Under the pieces are notes generated by a model, which was not told the origin of the DNA, did no database searches, and worked only from the letters and a program-made list of their open reading frames with translations. Both the position numbers and the translations under genes were made by a program. This document shows positions 7,411 through 12,122 of a stretch of DNA of 12,122 nucleotides, one piece after another (positions within the stretch are counted from its first letter, which is position 1; every line of letters starts with the position of its first letter). The stretch is from positions 1-12,122 of the forward strand of contig JABGPV010000158.1 in assembly GCA_018644785.1 (NCBI GenBank). Direction: 5' to 3'. This DNA is from Deltaproteobacteria bacterium. Lineage in GTDB: Bacteria; Desulfobacterota; DSM-4660; Desulfatiglandales; Desulfatiglandaceae.

Positions 7411-9295
7411 GGACCGCCCTGCTTCCGGAAACAGTCAGGAGTAGTGGCGTTTTCAAGGCTTCTCCATCGGCATCGAAACTGAAAGGTCCCGTCACACCGT
7501 CAAAAACCGGCACATCAAGCAGGGCTTGCCGTAAATTATCCCGTGTTTTAGGATCGTTTTCAGCAAGGATTGTTTTCAGTAGGCGAATGGTATCATAGCC
7601 GTTGGCCGCCAGGATTCCCGGAATTTCGCCAAAGTTATTTTTGTAATCAGTTACAAAATCCATGACTCTCGGATTTTCGGATTCCGTCACAAAACCTGAA
7701 GAAAAGAGAGCACCCTGAAGGTAATTCCTGGCCATTTCCAGCAATTTGGGAGAATGCCATAGCCTGGTGCCGATCAACCGAACACCCAGAACATCATGAA
7801 ATGCCAGTTGCGGGGCAATCATGGCCACCCGTTGGTAGGTGTCGGGAATAAAAACCGCGTCAAAGTCGATCAGGGGGGGGGCTTCTTCGTTTCCGATGGT
7901 TTTTCTTTTGTTGTAAAGCCCCACCATCTTCTTTATCTGATCTGCAAAGTCCGTTACATTCGTGGGATAAGATTCCACAGCGGTGACACTGCCGCCCATT
8001 TCATCCAGTTTGTCCCAGAACAGGTTCATGCAAAAGCGTCCATAAGCGTTGTCCGGGTATAAAATACCGAAACGCTCCAACCCTAATTGGCCCATAGCCA
8101 CCTGAAGAAGCGAATCGATTTCCTGTGCCGGGGTGAGGAAATTCCGGAATACCATGTCACCCGTTTTTACAATGTCCCTTCGCTGGGTCAAAGCGATCAT
8201 TGGCACACCCAGTTCCTGGGCTTTTTCGGAAATGAAAGCAGCTGTTTTACTGGAAAGAGGGCCGATAACACCCACGACTTTCCGTGTGTTAACCAATGAT
8301 TCAAGTTCATCCAGGGCTTTTTCCGGCTTTCCCGCCGTATCCCTGATAACGACCTCTATTTTTGTCCCATCCATGGGAGCGCTCACCATTCCCAATGTTA
8401 TGCCATTGAGGACTTCCTGACCATAGGCGGCAAAGGGACCGCTTAGAGGGAGCAGACAGCCGATGCAGTTTTCACAGATGGCCATTTCCTTTTCGATCTG
8501 TGCCAGGATGTCTTCTCCCGTGGAAGCCCAATGGGGATTCCGGGTGGACTCCATGAGGGTTCGAACAGCTTTTTCTGCCTGACCCGGTTTATTTTGCAAC
8601 AGGAAAACCAGGCTCATTTGATGATAGATTTCGGGCGGGTAGCGCTTCTCTCGTTCACTTTCAAGAAGACGCGCAAGGAGGCCCGGACTGCTGGTGACAA
8701 TCAGGGTCTTCAGCTTTTCATCCAGCTCAATTTCTTTTTCCGGGTCATCCTTCCACGCTTTCTTGGCCTCGACCCAACAGAAGAACGCTTCTTCCGTTTT
8801 TCCCATTGCACAGAAATCTTTCCCCAATAGAACAAGGACATCTTTTTTCAGGAAGTGCTGTTGATACTGATCAAGCCAACGGATGGCGTTGTTGGCTGAG
8901 GCTTCATATTTTCCCAAGCCGTTGAGGATCACCGAAATCTGGTAGCGGACTTCGGGCATCCAGGTATAATCAGGATATTCCTTTGAGAGCTTTTCCAGGG
9001 AGGAGAGGGCCTTTTCCGGGTTTTTTAGCTTTAAATGGATTTCTGCCATGCGTTGGAGGGCCAGGGGGATCCGTTCGTCCTTCCGCACCCGTTTCAGAAA
9101 GACCTGGTAGCTGCTCAGCGCTTGCTGAAGGTCACCGCTTCGTTGGTATTTTTCAGCCATAACAAAAGGGTCCGAGCGGGTTTCCGTCACTTTGGGGGGA
9201 ACGGGGCTTCTGGGCTGACAGGCAAATAAAAAAAGGGCCATCCCCACCAGCACGACAGGAACAGCCCTCTTTAAAAAGATAGAGCGAATGATCAC
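7400..9295 (-). CDS. TPR-containing lipoprotein with periplasmic ligand-binding domain (PBP-activator/LpoA-like)
   Basis: A 631-residue exported protein. The signal peptide ends in a lipobox-like LFAC with the lipidated Cys at residue 26, followed by a proline-rich stretch. Residues about 43-270 are helical TPR-like repeats (for example [15 protein letters not shown] and [13 protein letters not shown]). Residues about 277-631 form a type I periplasmic-binding fold starting [19 protein letters not shown]. This TPR plus binding-domain order is that of LpoA, which activates class A penicillin-binding proteins; in delta-proteobacteria such proteins are often annotated as PBP activators or ABC-type branched-chain amino-acid binding proteins, and the choice is unsure. 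A CxxCxxC (C274, C277, C280) sits at the domain junction. The start is GTG with GAGG about 10 nt upstream. It shares four bases (GTGA) with the dnaK stop, so it is coupled to dnaK. Confidence 0.85.
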   Translation of the reverse strand: MIIRSIFLKRAVPVVLVGMALFLFACQPRSPVPPKVTETRSDPFVMAEKYQRSGDLQQALSSYQVFLKRVRKDERIPLALQRMAEIHLKLKNPEKALSSLEKLSKEYPDYTWMPEVRYQISVILNGLGKYEASANNAIRWLDQYQQHFLKKDVLVLLGKDFCAMGKTEEAFFCWVEAKKAWKDDPEKEIELDEKLKTLIVTSSPGLLARLLESEREKRYPPEIYHQMSLVFLLQNKPGQAEKAVRTLMESTRNPHWASTGEDILAQIEKEMAICENCIGCLLPLSGPFAAYGQEVLNGITLGMVSAPMDGTKIEVVIRDTAGKPEKALDELESLVNTRKVVGVIGPLSSKTAAFISEKAQELGVPMIALTQRRDIVKTGDMVFRNFLTPAQEIDSLLQVAMGQLGLERFGILYPDNAYGRFCMNLFWDKLDEMGGSVTAVESYPTNVTDFADQIKKMVGLYNKRKTIGNEEAPPLIDFDAVFIPDTYQRVAMIAPQLAFHDVLGVRLIGTRLWHSPKLLEMARNYLQGALFSSGFVTESENPRVMDFVTDYKNNFGEIPGILAANGYDTIRLLKTILAENDPKTRDNLRQALLDVPVFDGVTGPFSFDADGEALKTPLLLTVSGSRAVPIY

Positions 9296-11202
9296 TTCTT
9301 TACTTCCTCAAAATCAGCATCCACCACATCATCATCCTTGGGAGCATCCGCATCAGATTCCGGACCCGGTTCCCCCTGGGCCTGCGCCTGTTCCTGGTTC
9401 GCGTTGGCATAGATGGTTTCAGCAAGCTTATGGGATGCCTGGGTCAATTCTTCCGTGAGCCTCTTGATCTCTTCGGTATCTTCCCCTTCCAGGGATTTTT
9501 TCAAATTTTCGATGGTCTGCTCGATATTCGACTTGGTGTCGTCATCCAGCTTGTCTCCCACTTCCTTGACTGATTTTTCAGTGGAATAGATCAGTGAATC
9601 GGCCATATTCCGCGCATCGATGAGGTCGCGTTTTTTCTTATCTTCCTCAGCATGCAGCTCGGCATCTTTAACCAGATTTTCGATCTCTTCTTCGCTCAAT
9701 CCGCTCGAAGCGGTGATTTTGATGGATTGTTCTTTGCCTGTTCCGAGATCTTTAGCGGAAACACTAACAATACCGTTTGCGTCGATATCAAAGGTCACTT
9801 CAATCTGAGGAACACCTCTGGGGGCGGGGGGGATTCCCACAAGCTGAAAACGTCCCAGGGTTTTGTTGTACGCGGCCATTTCCCGTTCCCCTTGAAGGAC
9901 ATGGATTTCCACTGCCGGCTGGCTGTCCGCCGCCGTGCTGAATGTCTGACTCTTTTTGGTGGGAATCGTTGTGTTTTTTTCGATCAGTTTGGTGAAAACA
10001 CCTCCCAGGGTTTCAATTCCCAGAGACAGGGGCGTCACATCCAGAAGCAGAACATCTTTCACCTCGCCCTTCAACACACCGCCCTGAATGCCCGCGCCTA
10101 CTGCGACCACTTCATCGGGATTTACCCCCTTGTTGGGCTCTTTGCCGAAGATTTCAGCAACTTTAGCCTGGACCTTGGGCATTCGTGTCATACCGCCCAC
10201 CAGAATAACATCATTAATATCGCTGGCGGAAAGTCCTGCATCTTTCATGGCCATCTGACAGGGTCCCACCACTTTTTCAATGAGCTCGTCCACCAGCCCT
10301 TCCAGCTTGGCGCGGGTCAGTTTGATATTCAGATGCTTGGGGCCGCTTGCATCAGCCGTGATGAAAGGAAGGTTCACATCGGTTTCCATTGAGCCGGAAA
10401 GTTCTGTCTTGGCTTTTTCAGCACCCTCTTTCAATCGCTGAAGTGCCATTTTGTCACTCCGCAGGTCAATGCCCTGGTCCTTTTTGAATTCATCGGCCAG
10501 GTAGTCAATAATCCTGAGATCAAAATCTTCACCGCCCAGATGGGTATCGCCATTGGTGGACTTGACCTCGAAAACCCCTTCCCCGATTTCCAGAACAGAG
10601 ATGTCGAAGGTGCCGCCCCCCAGATCAAAAACCGCAATCTTTCGATCACCCTTTTTTTCCATGCCAAAGGCCAAAGAAGCCGCGGTGGGCTCATTGATAA
10701 TCCTCTCAACATTCAATCCCGCAATCCGTCCGGCGTCTTTTGTCGCCTGTCGCTGGCTGTCATTAAAATAGGCAGGAACAGTAATAACCGCGTCGGTCAC
10801 TGTTTCTCCCAGGTAACTTTCAGCAGTTTCTTTCATCTTTTTAAGGATAATGGCGGATATTTCAGCAGGACTGTAATCTTTTCCCCGGATACTCAAATGG
10901 GCATCACCGTTGGACGCTTTGCTGATGGTGTAGGGGAGAACTTTAATGTCCTTGGTGACCTCCGGGGAGTCGTATTTTCTACCAATCAGTCGTTTAACCG
11001 CAAAAACCGTGTTTTCCGGATTGGTCACGGCCTGCCGTTTGGCGGTCTGACCCACCAATCTCTCTCCACCTTCGGTAAAACCCACAATAGAAGGTGTCGT
11101 CCGGCTTCCTTCGGCATTGGCGATCACAACGGGATCCCCGCCTTCCATCACAGCTACGCACGAATTGGTTGTCCCGAGATCAATTCCTATCGTTTTTCCC
11201 AT
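9292..11202 (-). CDS. dnaK: Hsp70 chaperone DnaK
   Basis: DnaK binds hydrophobic segments of unfolded proteins under ATP control, with DnaJ and GrpE as partners. All 636 residues look intact: ATPase motifs GIDLGTTNS (6-14) and FDLGGGTFD (192-200), the adenosine motif [13 protein letters not shown] (333-345), the interdomain linker VLLLDVTPL (384-392), the beta-sandwich substrate domain, the helical lid and the acidic C-terminal tail [14 protein letters not shown]. The ATG has AGGAG 8 nt upstream. It is transcribed away from ssrA. No grpE, dnaJ or hrcA flanks it here, and no CIRCE operator is visible in its leader. Repeat copy B occupies nearly the whole upstream region, ending 34 nt before the ATG. 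Confidence 0.98.
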   Translation of the reverse strand: MGKTIGIDLGTTNSCVAVMEGGDPVVIANAEGSRTTPSIVGFTEGGERLVGQTAKRQAVTNPENTVFAVKRLIGRKYDSPEVTKDIKVLPYTISKASNGDAHLSIRGKDYSPAEISAIILKKMKETAESYLGETVTDAVITVPAYFNDSQRQATKDAGRIAGLNVERIINEPTAASLAFGMEKKGDRKIAVFDLGGGTFDISVLEIGEGVFEVKSTNGDTHLGGEDFDLRIIDYLADEFKKDQGIDLRSDKMALQRLKEGAEKAKTELSGSMETDVNLPFITADASGPKHLNIKLTRAKLEGLVDELIEKVVGPCQMAMKDAGLSASDINDVILVGGMTRMPKVQAKVAEIFGKEPNKGVNPDEVVAVGAGIQGGVLKGEVKDVLLLDVTPLSLGIETLGGVFTKLIEKNTTIPTKKSQTFSTAADSQPAVEIHVLQGEREMAAYNKTLGRFQLVGIPPAPRGVPQIEVTFDIDANGIVSVSAKDLGTGKEQSIKITASSGLSEEEIENLVKDAELHAEEDKKKRDLIDARNMADSLIYSTEKSVKEVGDKLDDDTKSNIEQTIENLKKSLEGEDTEEIKRLTEELTQASHKLAETIYANANQEQAQAQGEPGPESDADAPKDDDVVDADFEEVKK

Positions 11203-11236
11203 TTACTTGTCTCCTAAGTCATTTCTATTTCTTGTT

Positions 11237-11380
11237 AGTGTCCGTCCACGAATGAGAAAATTTGTTCGAGTTCAAGGAAGGCGAAAATTGTAACCGCAGG
11301 AATACATGGAAGTATTTCGAGGATTACAATTTTTGTCTGACGCCGAAATCGGGCAAATTGGCCATTTGTGGATGGGCACT
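11237..11380. repeat. 144-bp palindromic REP/MITE-like element, copy B
   Basis: This is the same family as copy A, in the opposite orientation on the window. The terminal inverted repeats AGTGTCCGTCCACGAATG (11237-11254) and its counterpart at 11363-11380 differ at 3 of 18 positions, each of which would be a G-U pair in a plus-strand transcript. Inner arms GCGAAAATTGTAA (11281-11293) and the stretch around 11322-11336 are partly complementary. The core TAACCGCAGGAATAC (11291-11305) and GTATTTCGAGGATTA (11312-11326) is shared exactly with copy A. It fills most of the dnaK-ssrA divergent gap, lying 34 nt before dnaK and 19 nt before the tmRNA 5' end, so dnaK and ssrA promoters must lie within or across it. 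No open reading frame of note. Confidence 0.85.
11249..11276 (-). promoter_or_regulatory. Weak heat-shock (sigma32-like) promoter candidate for dnaK
   Basis: Reading leftward, CTTGAA (11271-11276) is followed after about 14 bp by CTCATTCG (11249-11256), resembling the CTTGAA / CCCCATnT elements of sigma32 promoters. It lies inside repeat copy B, about 50 nt before the dnaK ATG. The -10 match is imperfect and such motifs occur by chance, so this is tentative. The absence of a CIRCE element makes some alternative heat-shock control plausible. Confidence 0.25.
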
Positions 11381-11491
11381 ATTAAAAAATCCAAATCAAG
11401 GGGGCGAAACGGTTTCGACGGGGATAGTTGAAGCTTAGATTGCATACCGAGGTTCCGACTGCTCGTTAAACGGTTGGGTTGAAACACAAAC

Positions 11492-11524
11492 GCAGACGAT
11501 TACGCGTATGCTCTAGCCGCATAA
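11492..11524 (+). other. tmRNA tag-peptide reading frame (ADDYAYALAA)
   Basis: The resume codon GCA (11492) opens a frame encoding ADDYAYALAA and ending at TAA (11522-11524). The C-terminal ALAA is the usual degron recognised by ClpXP-type proteases, and the tag resembles those of delta-proteobacteria. This fixes the tmRNA identity independently of its secondary structure. Confidence 0.92.
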
Positions 11525-11728
11525 ATGGCTAGCGTCTTCCCAGTCTTTGACTGCGAGACTGGATGAAGGCGTCGACTAGCGGGCTAGCCGATCCCTTGAA
11601 CCTGTGAAACGGTGAGGCGAAAATTAACACAGGTTAGTCTTTGGGCGGGCGTGCTCAGTTGCGACCCCGAAGGCGAAATTTTGATACTGGGCTACGTATG
11701 TAGAGGTCTAAGTGGAATATTTTCGGAC

Positions 11729-11756
11729 GCGGGTTCGACTCCCGCCGCCTCCACCA
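11729..11756 (+). other. Probable attachment site (ssrA 3' end, island junction)
   Basis: The T-arm and 3' acceptor end of ssrA is one of the commonest bacterial targets of tyrosine-recombinase elements, which regenerate the gene end on insertion. Here ssrA is intact and an integrase gene begins within 90 bp, so the core att sequence most likely lies in this stretch. The second att copy would be beyond the right edge, so the exact core cannot be read. Confidence 0.5.
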
Positions 11757-11804
11757 ACATTATTTCAAACAATATCAATAGGTTAAATCAACAAGGCGAC
11801 CCCG

Positions 11805-11838
11805 AAATAGGCGATTGTGCCCAAAATTGTGCCTATTT
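11805..11838 (-). terminator. Inverted repeat after the integrase gene, possible terminator
   Basis: AAATAGGC (11805-11812) is repeated in inverse at 11831-11838, enclosing two direct copies of ATTGTGCC (11814-11821 and 11826-11833). It begins 6 bp past the integrase stop. The 8-bp stem and 18-nt loop make only a weak terminator, and no clear U-run follows, so an accessory recombinase-binding role near the att site is an equally open alternative. Confidence 0.3.
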
Positions 11839-11843
11839 TGTGT

Positions 11844-12122
11844 CTAAATCGGTTGCCTTTTTTCATTAGCGGCCTCCATATACTGTCTCTCAAAGGCGGA
11901 ACCGTCTTGCCTTGTGAGGTTGGGGATATAGCGGCCATACGTTCTGTAGACCATGGAAGTGTCGACGTGCCCCAGGGTTCTGGCGACCCATTCCGGTGTT
12001 TCACCGGCCGCCAGCGCCCAGGATGCAAAGGTGTGTCGGGTTTCATACATACGTCGGTACCTAATGTCCGTTTTCTTCAAAACCCTTGCCCATACTTCCC
12101 TGAGCTTATCCTGAAGGATCGG
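11844..12122 (-). CDS. Tyrosine recombinase / phage-type integrase (C-terminal part, N-terminus beyond right edge)
   Basis: The frame is open from the right edge to TAG at 11844-11846, giving about 92 residues of a site-specific recombinase catalytic domain. Visible catalytic motifs are YETRHTFASWAL (active-site Arg of the usual HxxR box, here with Tyr at the His position), LGHVDTS (second conserved His) and the nucleophile region YRTYGRYIPN, whose first Tyr after RT lies 10 residues past the His. The YGRYIPNLTRQDGSAFE ending is that of integrases of proteobacterial islands and prophages. It reads toward ssrA, as expected for an element integrated in the tmRNA 3' end. There is no internal start nearby, so the gene is simply cut by the window. 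Its base composition is not clearly different from the neighbours by eye. Confidence 0.88.
   Translation of the reverse strand, partial: PILQDKLREVWARVLKKTDIRYRRMYETRHTFASWALAAGETPEWVARTLGHVDTSMVYRTYGRYIPNLTRQDGSAFERQYMEAANEKRQPI

Larger units (their letters stand above)
11400..11756 (+). ncRNA. ssrA: tmRNA (transfer-messenger RNA)
   Basis: tmRNA with SmpB rescues ribosomes stalled on broken mRNAs and tags the nascent peptide for degradation. The 5' end GGGGGCG (11400-11406) pairs with CGCCTCC (11746-11752), followed by discriminator A and an encoded CCA (11754-11756). GAAACGGTTTCGACGGGGA next to the 5' stem is the near-universal tmRNA signature. The T-arm is GCGGGTTCGACTCCCGC (11729-11745). 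A strong hairpin CCAGTCT/AGACTGG follows the tag reading frame. The length of 357 nt is normal for a one-piece tmRNA. A poor rightward promoter candidate, TTGGCC-16 bp-TATTAA (11358-11385), overlaps the end of repeat copy B. Confidence 0.97.

Noticed and set aside
6960..7890. G-runs at 6971-6978 and about 7871-7879 as phase-variable tracts
   Set aside because: Both lie in intact conserved genes (tatC and the lipoprotein) with no second frame to switch to; they are short and plausible as ordinary codons.
9652..11217. Long open frames antisense to dnaK (246 and 225 codons)
   Set aside because: They mirror the codon bias of the highly conserved dnaK gene, a well-known artefact, and carry no domain signature or start signals.
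11203..11399. CIRCE operator (TTAGCACTC-N9-GAGTGCTAA) before dnaK
   Set aside because: No such inverted repeat is present; the only strong inverted repeat there is the palindromic element.

Overview
The window looks like chromosomal backbone from a Gram-negative Desulfobacterota (delta-proteobacterial) organism, probably a sulfate-reducer relative. This is inferred from the gene order (DUF2065-queA-tgt-yajC; argS-SPOR; ArgA-like GNAT; tatB-tatC), the protein sequences and the tmRNA tag. I could not run a search, so genus and species are open. Nearly all of it is conserved housekeeping DNA. The right edge is the start of an integrated element.

Layout. Positions 1-2913 hold a leftward operon: a sigma70-type promoter (2885-2913), a small DUF2065 membrane protein, queA, tgt and yajC, which runs off the left edge. 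queA and tgt make queuosine-modified tRNA; yajC is an accessory Sec translocon subunit. Positions 3058-7410 read rightward: argS, a SPOR-domain membrane protein, an ArgA-like acetyltransferase, and the Tat subunits tatB and tatC. Positions 7400-11202 read leftward: dnaK, then a translationally coupled periplasmic-binding-domain lipoprotein that meets tatC tail to tail with an 11-bp overlap. From 11400 the tmRNA gene ssrA runs rightward, followed at once by the C-terminal part of a leftward tyrosine recombinase cut by the right edge. This is the classic picture of a genomic island or prophage inserted at the 3' end of ssrA.

The most interesting unexplained structure is a pair of 144-bp palindromic elements (4737-4880 and 11237-11380). 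They share end sequence and a central core, and their arms are self-complementary within each copy but diverge between copies. Both lie just upstream of a start codon (SPOR gene, dnaK) in the same orientation relative to that gene, so they occupy its 5' leader or promoter. They look like a REP/MITE-type repeat family that may carry regulatory signals. I see no CRISPR array, rRNA, ordinary tRNA or obvious defence system.
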